A DNA stretch of 64,000 bases from Rhodanobacter fulvus Jip2 (GCF_000264315.1 NZ_AJXU01000021.1:61869-125868), one strand, 5' to 3'. Numbered from the stretch's first letter, positions 54,407-63,907 are shown. Translations and numbers: made by a program. Notes: generated by a model not told the origin, from the letters alone.

Positions 54407-54943
54407 ATGCCGCCCGCGCAAGATCAGGCCATGCCGACCCCGGACAGCAACATCGTGCCCGAGAAGATCCGCGATGGTATCGACGTGGTCATCAACGGCG
54501 AGCCCTTCCGTCATACCGGCGATCCGGCGATGCCCCTGCTGTGGTACCTGCGCGACGTGCTGCGCCTGACCGGCACCAAATACGGCGGTGACGCGCAGGC
54601 CGGCAACGGCGCCGACCTGGTGCTGGTGGACGGCAAGCCGGTGCCGGCCATCGGGCAACCGATGAAGGCGCTGTCGGGCAAACGCATCACCACGGTCGAG
54701 GGCCTGGCCGCCAACGACGGCACCCTGCATCCGCTGCAGCAGGCTTTCATCGACGAGGACGCGATCGGCTGCGGCTATTGCACGCCGGGCTGGCTGATTT
54801 CGGGAGTGGCCTTGCTGACCCGCACCGCGCAACCCTCCGACGACGACATCGACCGGCTGCCCAACCTGTGCCGCTGCGGTTCGCAGACGCGCGTACGCCG
54901 CGCCATCAAGCGGGCGGCAGCCGGCAAGGCGGGCCAGGCATGA
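54407..54943 (+). CDS. IorA-like small subunit lacking the ferredoxin-type [2Fe-2S] ligands
   Basis: 178 residues, the small subunit of the isoquinoline oxidoreductase/aldehyde oxidase type. The C-terminal [2Fe-2S] domain is intact, with C122 and C125 (GCGYCTPG) and C155 and C157 (LCRCGS). The N-terminal plant-ferredoxin domain keeps its framework (LLWYLRDVLRLTGTKYG, VDGKPV, GKRITTVEGLA), but the normal C-x4-C-x2-C...C ligands are absent: residues 60-83 contain no cysteine (GGDAQAGNGADLVLVDG). The reading frame is undamaged. Loss of this cluster would break the usual electron path from molybdenum to acceptor. ATG at 54407 follows AAGGAG. The gene overlaps the large subunit by four bases. Confidence 0.85.
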   Translation: MPPAQDQAMPTPDSNIVPEKIRDGIDVVINGEPFRHTGDPAMPLLWYLRDVLRLTGTKYGGDAQAGNGADLVLVDGKPVPAIGQPMKALSGKRITTVEGLAANDGTLHPLQQAFIDEDAIGCGYCTPGWLISGVALLTRTAQPSDDDIDRLPNLCRCGSQTRVRRAIKRAAAGKAGQA

Positions 54944-57186
54944 GCGGGCAGATCCAGCTTTCGCGACGCCGCTTCCTGCAGGTGCTCACCGGCACCGCCG
55001 GGGCGTTGATCGTGGGCATCCGCACGGCCGGGGCGGTCGACCTGCCGCCGGCGCTGCTGGGCGGCACGTTCCAGGCACTGGGCCCCTACGTGCAGATCGA
55101 CAGCGACGGCAACGTGCTGATCGGCGCGCGCGACCCGGACACCGGCACCGGCGTGGCCACGTCCCTGCCACGCATCATCGCCGACGAACTCGACGCGGAC
55201 TGGAACCGCGTCAGCGTGATTCCGCTGGGCCTGGGCGTGCAGAACGATCAGGGCCAGCCGCGCTGGATCTACGGCCGCCAGCTCGGCGGCACCGGCGGCT
55301 CCATCCCCGCCGCCTGGCAGGAGCTTCGCCAGGTCGGCGCGCTGGCCCGCTGGCTGCTGCTGCAGGCGGCCGCGCGCCGGCTGGGCGTTCCGGCTGACCG
55401 CTTGCGCTGTGAATCGGGAACGGTGATCGCGCCGGACGGGCGCCGCGTCACCTACGGCAGCCTGGTCGAGGTAGCCGGCAAGATCCCGCTGAGCAAGTCC
55501 GCACCGCCGGTGAAAACGCCGAACCGCTACACCCTGATCGGCGCACCGGCCGGCGACGTGGACGCCCATGCCATCGTCACCGGCCAGGCCAGCTACGCCA
55601 TCGATCACCACTACGGCGACGCGCTGGTGGCGGTGCTGGTGCATTGTCCCTGGCCCGACGGCACGCTGGCGCGCATCGACACGGCCGCGACGCTGGCGGT
55701 CAAGGGCGTGGTCAAGGTGCTGCAGTTGCAGCCGGAGAAGGACCAACCGCTCGGCGAGACGGCGATCGCCCCGGCCGTGGCAGTGCTGGCGCAAGACACC
55801 TGGTCGGCCTTGCAGGGACGCGACAAGCTGGAGCTGGAATGGAAGCCCGGCGCCAGCGGCACGCAAAGCAGCTACGCGCTGGAACAACAGGCACAGGCCT
55901 TGCTGGACGGCGATGACGCGCCGACCACGCGCGTGCGCAACGACGGCGATGTGGATGCCGCCGGCAAGAAGGCCGCGCGCCGGCTGGAAGCCACCTACGT
56001 GCAACCGTGGCTGGCCCACGCCACCGCCGAACCGATGAACTGCCTGGTGCGGCTGGACAAGGACCGCGCCAGCCTGGTCGTGCCCACCCAGGCGCCGCAG
56101 CGTGCCTGGGCCGTGGTGCAGCGACTGACCGGCCTGGCCCCCGACCACATCGACATCCGCGTGCCCCGCGTCGGCGGTGGCTACGGTCGCCGCCTCGACC
56201 ACGACTACGTGGCCGAGGCGGTGATGCTGGCCAAGCTGATCGACAAGCCGGTGCGGCTGCTGTGGACGCGCGATCAGGATTTCGGCCACGACTTCTACCG
56301 CGCCGCCAGCGTGCACCGCATCAGCGCCATCGTGGGTCGCAAGCGCGAACTCATCGGCTGGAACCAGCGCATGGCCAGCGCCTCCGCACTGGTGCAACGC
56401 GGCGTGCCGGACAACCGCCTGTGGACGTCCGAAACCCGCGCCGACCAGCTGCCCGCAGGCCTGGTGCCGAACTACCGCAGCGACTGGTACGGCCTGGAGT
56501 CAGCCATGCCGCGCGGCCCGATGCGCGGCATGCCGCACCTCAGCAACGCGTTCGCGGTGGAAAGTTTCATCGACGAAATCGCGCACATGATGCGCGAGGA
56601 TCCGCTGAAAACCCGCCTGCGCCTGCTCGGCGAACCACGCACGCTGGCGCTGGCCGGCGGCGGCACGCTCGACCTCGGCCGTCTCGCCAACGTGCTGAAG
56701 CTGGTCGCCGATCGCATCGAGTGGAAAAACTGGTTGCGCAGCGTCAACGGCCTGGGCATCGCCTGCTGGCATGTCGACGGTGCCTACGTGGCGCACGCGA
56801 TCGAAGCGTCGATGCAGGGCGAAAAACTCACCATCGAACGCGCCGTGTGCGCGGTCGACGTGGGCCGCGTGATCAACCCGCTGGGCCTGCAAGGCCAGGT
56901 GGCCGGTGCCACCCTGGATGCGCTGTCCATCGCACTGAACCTGGCGGTGACCTACAAGGATGGCCAGGTCCAGCAGCACGACTACAAGAGCTACCCGCTG
57001 GCCAGCATGGCGCAGCTGCCCAACGACGTGGAAGTGATCACCGTGCCCGGCGACCGCTCGCCCGCCGGTGCCAGCTTCCTGGCCATGCCCACCGCCGCCC
57101 CCGCCCTCGCCAACGCGGTTTTCCGCGCCAGCGCCGTACGCGTGCGCCGGCTGCCGCTGATGAAGGAACTGCTGCGGTTGCTGTAG
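54940..57186 (+). CDS. IorB-like molybdopterin-binding large subunit with an altered active-site motif
   Basis: 748 residues. A twin-arginine signal (SRRRFLQVLTGTAGALIVG) shows export of the folded protein to the periplasm. The xanthine-dehydrogenase-family cofactor segments include GGTGGSIPAAWQELRQVGAL, VGGGYGRRLDHDYVAEAV and RGPMRGMPHLSNAFAVESF. The C-terminal region where the family has its catalytic Glu in a GEPG/GEVG motif instead reads GASFLAMPTAAPALANAVF (residues about 712-730); no Glu is present there. With the small subunit also lacking a cluster, the pair may be non-catalytic or use another chemistry. ATG at 54940, coupled to the upstream gene. Confidence 0.86.
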   Translation: MSGQIQLSRRRFLQVLTGTAGALIVGIRTAGAVDLPPALLGGTFQALGPYVQIDSDGNVLIGARDPDTGTGVATSLPRIIADELDADWNRVSVIPLGLGVQNDQGQPRWIYGRQLGGTGGSIPAAWQELRQVGALARWLLLQAAARRLGVPADRLRCESGTVIAPDGRRVTYGSLVEVAGKIPLSKSAPPVKTPNRYTLIGAPAGDVDAHAIVTGQASYAIDHHYGDALVAVLVHCPWPDGTLARIDTAATLAVKGVVKVLQLQPEKDQPLGETAIAPAVAVLAQDTWSALQGRDKLELEWKPGASGTQSSYALEQQAQALLDGDDAPTTRVRNDGDVDAAGKKAARRLEATYVQPWLAHATAEPMNCLVRLDKDRASLVVPTQAPQRAWAVVQRLTGLAPDHIDIRVPRVGGGYGRRLDHDYVAEAVMLAKLIDKPVRLLWTRDQDFGHDFYRAASVHRISAIVGRKRELIGWNQRMASASALVQRGVPDNRLWTSETRADQLPAGLVPNYRSDWYGLESAMPRGPMRGMPHLSNAFAVESFIDEIAHMMREDPLKTRLRLLGEPRTLALAGGGTLDLGRLANVLKLVADRIEWKNWLRSVNGLGIACWHVDGAYVAHAIEASMQGEKLTIERAVCAVDVGRVINPLGLQGQVAGATLDALSIALNLAVTYKDGQVQQHDYKSYPLASMAQLPNDVEVITVPGDRSPAGASFLAMPTAAPALANAVFRASAVRVRRLPLMKELLRLL

Positions 57187-57192
57187 GGGCGG

Positions 57193-57220
57193 GGATTCGG
57201 GATTCGGGATTCGGGATTCG
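57193..57220 (+). repeat. GGGATTC heptamer tandem repeat
   Basis: Four copies of the unit GGGATTC directly after the IorB-like stop. The same heptamer occurs in the foldback element at 34355-34560. Confidence 0.85.
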
Positions 57221-57245
57221 CAAAAGCATCGCGCGGCGGGATTGT

Positions 57246-57315
57246 CGACTTCAGTCGCGATGCTCTTTGCTTCAAATCCCCAGAGCAAAAGCATCGCGAC
57301 TGAAGTCGCTCCCAC
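57246..57315. repeat. Palindromic dispersed repeat, family 1, copy C
   Basis: CGACTTCAGTCGCGATGC at 57246-57263 pairs with the complementary arm at 57291-57315 (ending CGCTCCCAC). It lies between the convergent IorB-like and ppk1 stops, where it could terminate both transcripts. Confidence 0.9.
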
Positions 57316-57322
57316 GGCGAAC

Positions 57323-59470
57323 TCAGCCGCCGCACAGCCGCTCCAGCAGTTCCGCCTGCGCGTGCCGGCCCGGCGTGGCGTCGGGCGCGGCGAGGCGCAG
57401 GTACTCGCCGTCGGGTTGCAGCAACGAGGCTCCGGTGTCGTCGGCGAGATAGCGCTGCAGTGCACTGAGCACGCGCAGCTGCAGCTTCTTGCCTTCGATC
57501 GGGAATGCGGCTTCCACGCGGCGATCGAGATTGCGTTCCATCAGGTCGGCACTGGCCAGGTACACCCGCGGCTCGCCGCCGTTGGCAAACCAGTAGATGC
57601 GGCTGTGTTCGAGGAAACGGCCGATGATCGAGCGCACGCGGATGTTTTCGGAAACGCCCTCGATGCCGGGGCGCAGGGCGCAGATGCCGCGCACGATCAG
57701 GTCTATCTGCACACCGGCGATGCTGGCCTTGTACAACGCGCGGATCACGTTGGGCTCGGTCAGCGCATTGATCTTGAGAATGATCTGTGCCGGCTTGCCC
57801 GCAGCGGCATGCGCGGCTTCCTGCGCGATCAGTTCCAGCAGGCCTTTCTTCAGCGTGAACGGCGCATGCAGCAGTTTCTTCATGTGCAACACCTTGCCCA
57901 TGCCGGTGAGCTGGCTGAACAACTTGTGCACGTCCTCGCACAGCGCCTGGTCGGAGGTGAGCAGGCTGTAGTCGGTGTACAGGCGCGCGTTGCCGGTGTG
58001 GTAGTTGCCGGTACCCATGTGCGCGTAGCGCACCAGTTCGCGGCCCTCGCGGCGCTGGATCAGCATCAGCTTGGCGTGCGTCTTGATGCCCACCACGCCA
58101 TAGATCACCATCGCGCCGGCCTGCTGCAGGCGCGAGGCGAGGCTGAGGTTGGACTCCTCGTCGAAACGCGCGCGCAGCTCCACCACCGCGGTCACTTCCT
58201 TGCCGGCGCGCGCCGCATCGACCAGCGCGTCGGCGATCTCGGAGTTCGCGTTGGTGCGGTACAGCGTCTGCTTGATCGTCAGCACCTGCGGGTCCTTGGC
58301 CGCCTGGCGCAGCAGGTCGACCACCGGCGTGAACGACTCGTACGGATGCAGCAGCAACACGTCCTGCCTGCCGATCACCTGGAACAGGTCCTCGGCATGC
58401 CGAAGCACCTTGGGCAGGCTCGGCGTGAACGGCGGGTACTGCAATTGCGGGTAGCGGACGTCGGTGGCGATGCGGAACAGGCGCGCCAGGTTCACCGGGC
58501 CATTCACCTCGTACAGCTCCGATTCGGTCAGGCCGAACTGCCTGAGCAGGTAGCCGATCAAGTCCTTCGGGCAATTGTCGGCCACCTCCAGCCGCACCGC
58601 GTCGCCGAAACGACGCGAATACAGCTCGCCACGCAATGCCAGCGCAAGGTCCTCGACGTCTTCCGGATCGAGCGTGAGGTCGGCGTTGCGGGTCAGCCGG
58701 AACTGGTAGCAACCGAGCACATCCATGCCCGGAAAAAGCTCCGCCACGTGGGCGTGGATCATCGACGACAGCAAGACATGGTTGTCGCCGCCATCGCTGA
58801 TCTCCGGCGGCATCGAGATCAGCCGCGGCAGCACGCGCGGCGCCGGCACGATGGCCAGGCCGGAGTCGCGCCCGAACGCATCGACACCGTCCAGTTGCAC
58901 GATGAAGTTGAGGCTCTTGTTGACCAGCAGCGGGAACGGATGGGTGGGGTCCAGCCCGATCGGCGTCACCAGCGGTGCCACCTCGTCGCGGAAATAGCGG
59001 CGCACCCACAGCTTCTGCTTGTGCGTCCACTGCGTGCGGCGAACGATGCGGATGCCATGCGCCGCCAGCTCCGGCAGGATGCGTTCGTTGAGGATCGCGT
59101 ATTGCCGCTCGATCTGCCGATGGGCGATCTCGCTGATCCGGGCCAGCGCCAGCTTCGGCCGGATGCCGTCCGGGCCGATCATCTCGTGATCGAGCGCCAC
59201 CTGCCCCTTCAGTCCGGCCACCCTGATCTCGAAGAACTCGTCCATGTTGCGCGAGAAGATCAGCAGGAATTTCAGCCGCTCCAGCAACGGCGTGCGCTCG
59301 TCCAGCGCCTGGTCCAGCACGCGGATGTTGAACTGCAATTGCGACAGTTCGCGATGGATGTACAGGCGGTGGTCGCCCAGGTCCACCGCGGGCAGCACCG
59401 CGCCCGCATCGTTGGCCGCCGGCAGCGTGGCGTCGGTCGGTGATGTGTCGCGAATCAGGCGGCTGTTCAT
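57323..59470 (-). CDS. ppk1: Polyphosphate kinase 1
   Basis: 715 residues. Makes inorganic polyphosphate from ATP through an autophosphorylated histidine. The N-domain has HRELSQLQFNIRVLDQA, the middle NLARLFRIATDVRYPQLQ, and the catalytic region YAHMGTGNYHTGNARLYTD with the two histidines. The C-domain has YWFANGGEPRVYLASADLM and RRVEAAFPI. ATG at 59470 follows CGGAG; an upstream in-frame TTG exists. It lies 126 bases downstream of the two proline-rich membrane proteins on the same strand, so a shared transcript is possible. Confidence 0.95.
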   Translation of the reverse strand: MNSRLIRDTSPTDATLPAANDAGAVLPAVDLGDHRLYIHRELSQLQFNIRVLDQALDERTPLLERLKFLLIFSRNMDEFFEIRVAGLKGQVALDHEMIGPDGIRPKLALARISEIAHRQIERQYAILNERILPELAAHGIRIVRRTQWTHKQKLWVRRYFRDEVAPLVTPIGLDPTHPFPLLVNKSLNFIVQLDGVDAFGRDSGLAIVPAPRVLPRLISMPPEISDGGDNHVLLSSMIHAHVAELFPGMDVLGCYQFRLTRNADLTLDPEDVEDLALALRGELYSRRFGDAVRLEVADNCPKDLIGYLLRQFGLTESELYEVNGPVNLARLFRIATDVRYPQLQYPPFTPSLPKVLRHAEDLFQVIGRQDVLLLHPYESFTPVVDLLRQAAKDPQVLTIKQTLYRTNANSEIADALVDAARAGKEVTAVVELRARFDEESNLSLASRLQQAGAMVIYGVVGIKTHAKLMLIQRREGRELVRYAHMGTGNYHTGNARLYTDYSLLTSDQALCEDVHKLFSQLTGMGKVLHMKKLLHAPFTLKKGLLELIAQEAAHAAAGKPAQIILKINALTEPNVIRALYKASIAGVQIDLIVRGICALRPGIEGVSENIRVRSIIGRFLEHSRIYWFANGGEPRVYLASADLMERNLDRRVEAAFPIEGKKLQLRVLSALQRYLADDTGASLLQPDGEYLRLAAPDATPGRHAQAELLERLCGG

Positions 59471-59596
59471 CACCGGCTCCGGCAAGAGGGATCGTGGTGG
59501 CGCGCGTATGCGCCGGACGCCCAGTTTGCAAAGTTTTCTTGACCGGAAGATGACAGTCGCGATGCCCGTCGCGGCACGCCCCTTGTTGCCCGCCGC

Positions 59597-61606
59597 CTAG
59601 TGGAACTGGTCGCTGGCCGGCACCCACGAGCTGGAGGAGCGTGCCGGCGCGGCGGGTTTGAGCGCAGGCGCGAAGGCGCTTTCGCAACCGGGCGGCAACG
59701 GGCCGCCGGCGACGCGAGCGGCGGCGCACTCGGCGTCGTTGGTGAACACGATGGTCCGTTTCGGCGCGCTGGTCGCAGGTGCCGGCACGGTGGGAACGCC
59801 TGCCGCGGTCGAGGGCAGGTTGAGCCGGCGATAGACCTCCTGGCCCAGCGGCTTGGCCGGCGGGTCCGGGTTGCCGCAACCGAGCAGCGCGATCGGCAGC
59901 AGCGGTGAGGCGGAGCATTCGACGCGGATGCCTTGCGGCAGGTTGAAGGTGTGCTTGATGGTGGTTTTTTCCACCGCGCGACGCAGCGCGGTGTCGATCG
60001 AGCTTTCGTTCTTCGGCGCCCAGTACTTGTCGAGCGACGTCGCCTTGTAGGTGATGCCGGAAGAACGGTGACTCATCACGTCGGTGTCGCCACGGGGTTT
60101 CAGCTGCACGTAGTCGCCCAGCTCACCCTGCTTCTCGCCCTGCGCCGCGCCGGTCTGCTCGGCGCCCTGCTCGCCGACGCCGCGGCTCTTGCCGCTGGCG
60201 GTTTTCGTGCTGCCCTGCGCCGGCGCGGGTGCGGGCTGGCCGGTGCCATTGGCGACCGCTTTGTCGACGCCCGTGGGCGTGCCCGGCGTGGCGGTGTCGT
60301 GGCCCGGCGCGCTGGCGTCGGGCGCGGTGCTGACGCCGCGCCCGGCATCGGCCGTGCTGGTTTCCGCGCTGGCCGTGGGCTCGCTGGTATCGGCGGCGCT
60401 GGTGTCCTTCGTTGCGGGTGCCGCCTCGGCAGCGGCATCAGCGACGGCAGCCGGCTTGGCCTCGGCAGCCGGCTCCGGCGCGGGTTGCTCGCTGAGTTGC
60501 GGGCGCGCCAGTGCCGGGCGCTCGACCGCAGCCATGGCCTTGCGCGTGTCCTGCACCTTCACCGCCGATGCTTCCGGCGGTGCCACGGCGGGACGCGCCA
60601 ATGCCGTTTGTGGCACCGGGTCGAGCTGCGCCTCGGCCAGCTCGATTGCGGGTGCCTCGATCCGCGGTGCTTCGCGCTGCAGCACCGGCGTGGGCACGCT
60701 GAAGCTCGCCTGCAGGTTGACCTGCGGCGACGGTTGCGCGGACAAGGGCACGGCCTGCATCTCGGGCACCGGCGGCGCGGCCGCCACGGTGGCGCGGATC
60801 GGCTGCACGCTGGGCGGCTCGGCGCTGCGCGGCACCTTCATGTCCAGCGCGATGCTGGGCGCGCTGACCGGAGGCGGTGCCTGTGCCGGCAACGGCGGCA
60901 GCGCCAGCGAGGCCGGCGGCGGCATCGGCCGGGTGCCTTCGAGCTGCGGCGGGCGCACCGCCTCGGGCTGGAACCTGGGTGGCACCGGCGGCTGCATCGA
61001 CACCACTGGCGGCGTCACGCTGGGCGGCTCGGCGGCCAGCGGGATCGGTTGCAGATCAGGCGTAGGCGCCGGTGTGGGCAGGCTGATCGGCGGCGGGGGC
61101 GCCGCCGGTTTGTCCGGCACCGGCGCACGCACCGACGCGGGCGGGCTGACCACCGCCGGCTCGGGCACGACCTTCGCTTCGCTGACGCGCGCCAACGACG
61201 GCGCCGCCGTGCTGGCACTGGTGTGGCGCACGGACGGACGCGTCGCCGCCGGTCGCACGCGGGCCTGGTCCCGGGGGCCGATCTCTTTGGGCGGCGTGCC
61301 GCGCACGGGCGGCGGTGGCGGCGGCTCGGGCGCGTCGATCAGGCGCACCCGCAATGCCTTTTCCTGCGATTCGGGCGGCAGCTTCACCTCGTAGGCCGGG
61401 CCCAGCACGAACACCAGCAGAAACACCACGTGCACCAGCAGCGTGCCGACCATGCCGACGATACGGCGACCCGTTTCGCGCGGCTCGACGCGGGTGCGCT
61501 GGCGGTAGGCGATGGTGCGGCGGGCCGCCAGCGGCGAATCCATCAGCACACGTGCCGGACGATCAGCTGGGGGGCCGGCAGGTTGGTCCGAAGGCGGCAA
61601 GGGCAT
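59597..61606 (-). CDS. Proline-rich membrane-anchored protein with four-cysteine C-terminal domain (paralogue 1)
   Basis: About 669 residues. One N-terminal membrane helix (IVGMVGTLLVHVVFLLVFVL) is followed by a very long Pro/Ala-rich periplasmic region of about 380 residues. The C-terminal domain starts ITYKATSLDKYWAPKNES and has cysteines in VECSASP, LLGCGNP, DAECAAARV and LPPGCESAF. The same domain closes the neighbouring paralogue. The layout recalls TonB (anchor, Pro-rich spacer, C-terminal domain), but no TonB C-terminal domain is visible. Function is unknown. ATG at 61606 has TACACT at a leaderless -10 position. Confidence 0.8.
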   Translation of the reverse strand: MPLPPSDQPAGPPADRPARVLMDSPLAARRTIAYRQRTRVEPRETGRRIVGMVGTLLVHVVFLLVFVLGPAYEVKLPPESQEKALRVRLIDAPEPPPPPPVRGTPPKEIGPRDQARVRPAATRPSVRHTSASTAAPSLARVSEAKVVPEPAVVSPPASVRAPVPDKPAAPPPPISLPTPAPTPDLQPIPLAAEPPSVTPPVVSMQPPVPPRFQPEAVRPPQLEGTRPMPPPASLALPPLPAQAPPPVSAPSIALDMKVPRSAEPPSVQPIRATVAAAPPVPEMQAVPLSAQPSPQVNLQASFSVPTPVLQREAPRIEAPAIELAEAQLDPVPQTALARPAVAPPEASAVKVQDTRKAMAAVERPALARPQLSEQPAPEPAAEAKPAAVADAAAEAAPATKDTSAADTSEPTASAETSTADAGRGVSTAPDASAPGHDTATPGTPTGVDKAVANGTGQPAPAPAQGSTKTASGKSRGVGEQGAEQTGAAQGEKQGELGDYVQLKPRGDTDVMSHRSSGITYKATSLDKYWAPKNESSIDTALRRAVEKTTIKHTFNLPQGIRVECSASPLLPIALLGCGNPDPPAKPLGQEVYRRLNLPSTAAGVPTVPAPATSAPKRTIVFTNDAECAAARVAGGPLPPGCESAFAPALKPAAPARSSSSWVPASDQFH

Positions 61607-61646
61607 GGGCGCAAGTGTAGCCGGGCGCGTCGCGCCGGTGCGGCGA

Positions 61647-62597
61647 TCAATGGGTCCTGGCGGCACCTGCGGCGCGGTCGCGCAACTCGGCATCCACCGC
61701 GCGGTTCGGCGTGTCGGTGGGGCAACCCCAGGGCAACGGTTTGTTGGCCCGGTAGATCGCGATGCAGGCCTCCACGCTGGGCGGTTTCGCTGCCTTGGGA
61801 TCGGGCGCCAGCGGTTTGGATGGCGCCATGCTGAGACGTGCGTCGCCATCCTTGGCCGACGGCGGTGGCGGTGGATTGATGCAGTCGGGAATGGGCACGC
61901 CCACGACCGTCTTGCATTTCAGATGAATGCCACCCGGCAGATCCACGTCCGTGTCCTTGACCACCGCATCCACCACATGCCGCAACGCGGCGCCGCCCAG
62001 GGTTTCGTCCGGTGGCGGAAAATACTTGTCCAGCGAGGTGCCCTTGTACTTGATCGGATCGCTGTTCTGCATGATCCGGCGATCACCCTGCAACGCGTGC
62101 GACACGTAACCAGGCGTTGCGCTGCTGGCCGTCGGGGCGGGCAGCAGCGGCTGGCCGTCGCGGCCGTACAAGGTCACCGGCTTGCGTGCCGGCGGCGTGG
62201 CCGGCAGCTGAATCGTCATCGCCCGCTGGGTCGCAGGTGTTGTGCGTGCCGGCGGCTCTCGCTGCGGCAAGGGCGGCACGACGGGTGGTGGCGGCGCGGC
62301 CGTTTCCCTCGGCGCGCGCGTGATGAAACGCACCTGCAGGACCTGTTGCGACTCGGCCTGAACCACGCGTCGTGGCGGCCGCAGTGCCTGCCATGCCACC
62401 AGCGCCATCACCACGTGCAGCAGCGCCACCAGGCCCAGCAACCAGCGATTCCACGGCAGCACGCGCGGTGAAACCCGCCAGCGCCGCTGCCGCAAAAGCG
62501 CCAGCGACCCGGCGTCAAGATCGCTCCAGTCGCCACCTTGTGTCCGCTGCATGGAAGCGATAACGATGTCCCGGCTGCAAAGGGATGTCGGCAGCAT
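61647..62597 (-). CDS. Proline-rich membrane-anchored protein with four-cysteine C-terminal domain (paralogue 2)
   Basis: About 316 residues. An N-terminal cytosolic segment of about 55 residues precedes one membrane helix (WLLGLVALLHVVMALVAWQAL), then a Pro-rich stretch and the domain KYKGTSLDKYFPPPDETL. Its cysteines (LKCKTV, PDCINP, EACIAI and LPWGCPTD) align with those of paralogue 1, and the ordering TSLDKY, CxxxV and PLPxGC is kept. The shorter spacer is the main difference. ATG at 62597 (with CAGGG) was chosen over ATG at 62552. It lies 40 bases upstream of paralogue 1 and is the first gene of the ppk1-linked set. Function is unknown. Confidence 0.78.
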   Translation of the reverse strand: MLPTSLCSRDIVIASMQRTQGGDWSDLDAGSLALLRQRRWRVSPRVLPWNRWLLGLVALLHVVMALVAWQALRPPRRVVQAESQQVLQVRFITRAPRETAAPPPPVVPPLPQREPPARTTPATQRAMTIQLPATPPARKPVTLYGRDGQPLLPAPTASSATPGYVSHALQGDRRIMQNSDPIKYKGTSLDKYFPPPDETLGGAALRHVVDAVVKDTDVDLPGGIHLKCKTVVGVPIPDCINPPPPPSAKDGDARLSMAPSKPLAPDPKAAKPPSVEACIAIYRANKPLPWGCPTDTPNRAVDAELRDRAAGAARTH

Positions 62598-62791
62598 GGC
62601 AAACCCTGCTTGAACCCGACCCTTCCCCGACCACTGCCGGCACGTGCGGGTTCCCGCGGCACCATGCGCAAGGCATCGATTGACGCCTCCGTCATAACCA
62701 CATGACGCAAGATAACTTCCGCCGGCGAACCATTTGGATATCGTCGATGTACCGGCGCACGAGACGTCGAGCCACCCCGACGGGAATCCCC

Positions 62792-63907
62792 ATGCACACC
62801 AGAACCCTGCTCGCCCTGAGCCTTCTCGGCCTCGCTCCCCACGCTTTCGCCGCCACCGACGAGTGGCCGACACGCGCGCATTTCGATGACGGCATCGAGC
62901 TGGGCGTGAAGGGTATTTTCCAGTACGACACCAACCAGTTCAGCACCGACCACTTTGACGACGCCACCACCTGGCGGCGCCAGGTCGTCAACCTTTACGG
63001 CGCAAAAAAGGGCGTTTTCGACGCCAACGTGGGCTACGACTTCCAGTCCAATGCGTGGCAGGACGTGTTCCTGGGCGCCACTACCGGCATCGGCCATTTC
63101 CGGCTCGGTGAATTCAAGACGCCGGTGGGCATGGAAGACGGCGCCACCTCGGCCAGCGCCACCACCTTCCTGGAAACCAGCCTCGCCGGCCAGGCGGTAT
63201 ACGAAGGGCGACGACTGGGCCTGGAATGGAAGTACACCGGGCTGTCGCGCTGGGCGTTCCAGCTGGCGTATTTCGGCCGCCACGATCTGAACGACGCGGC
63301 CAGCGGAAATACCGCGGCGGCCCGTGCCGTGTTCAATCCCGTCAATGAAGGCAACGAGGTCATTCACCTGGGGCTGTCCGCCTCGCGCGAGGCACGCGAC
63401 GATCGCACGGCGCGCGTGCGCGCACGGCCCGAGGTGAACCTCACCACGATCCGTCTGGTCGACACCGGCACCCTCACCGGCGTCGACCGCATCGAGCGCG
63501 CCGGGCTGGAAGCGGCGTGGCTGCACGGCCCGTGGCTGGCGCAAGCCGAATACCTCACCCTCGATGCGCATCGCAACATCGGCAGCAATTACCGCAGCGA
63601 CGGCTACTACGTCTCGGGCAGCTGGCTGTTGACCGGCGAGTCGCGGCGTTATCGCAATAACGCCTTCGGCGACCCGACGCCCGCCCGCGACTGGGGCGCA
63701 CTGGAGTTCGCGCTGCGCTACTCCGCAGTGGACCTGGACGACGGCGTCGTGCGCGGCGGCGAGCAGCACGACTGGACACTGGGCGTGAACTGGTACCTGC
63801 CCCGCGGCTTCAAGCTGCAGGCCAACTACATCCGCGCCTGGAGCGACCGACGCGGAGTGAGCGTGGACCCGGAGATCTTCGCGCTGCGTGCGCAACTGGC
63901 GTTTTGA
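62792..63907 (+). CDS. OprO/OprP-like phosphate or polyphosphate porin
   Basis: 371 residues. A signal peptide (MHTRTLLALSLLGLAPHAFA) is followed by a 16-strand-type porin of the phosphate-selective family, with YGAKKGVFDANVGYDFQ and GHFRLGEFKTPVGMED. It ends in the aromatic LRAQLAF. In Pseudomonas OprO prefers polyphosphate, so its divergent position beside the ppk1 operon is suggestive. No clear Pho box is visible upstream; the only structure is a CGTCAT/ATGACG inverted repeat at 62690-62707. ATG at 62792 follows GGGAA. Confidence 0.88.
   Translation: MHTRTLLALSLLGLAPHAFAATDEWPTRAHFDDGIELGVKGIFQYDTNQFSTDHFDDATTWRRQVVNLYGAKKGVFDANVGYDFQSNAWQDVFLGATTGIGHFRLGEFKTPVGMEDGATSASATTFLETSLAGQAVYEGRRLGLEWKYTGLSRWAFQLAYFGRHDLNDAASGNTAAARAVFNPVNEGNEVIHLGLSASREARDDRTARVRARPEVNLTTIRLVDTGTLTGVDRIERAGLEAAWLHGPWLAQAEYLTLDAHRNIGSNYRSDGYYVSGSWLLTGESRRYRNNAFGDPTPARDWGALEFALRYSAVDLDDGVVRGGEQHDWTLGVNWYLPRGFKLQANYIRAWSDRRGVSVDPEIFALRAQLAF

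Noticed and set aside
62690..62707. Possible Pho box upstream of the OprO/OprP-like porin
   Set aside because: The sequence is an inverted repeat (CGTCAT/ATGACG), not the direct repeat required of a Pho box.
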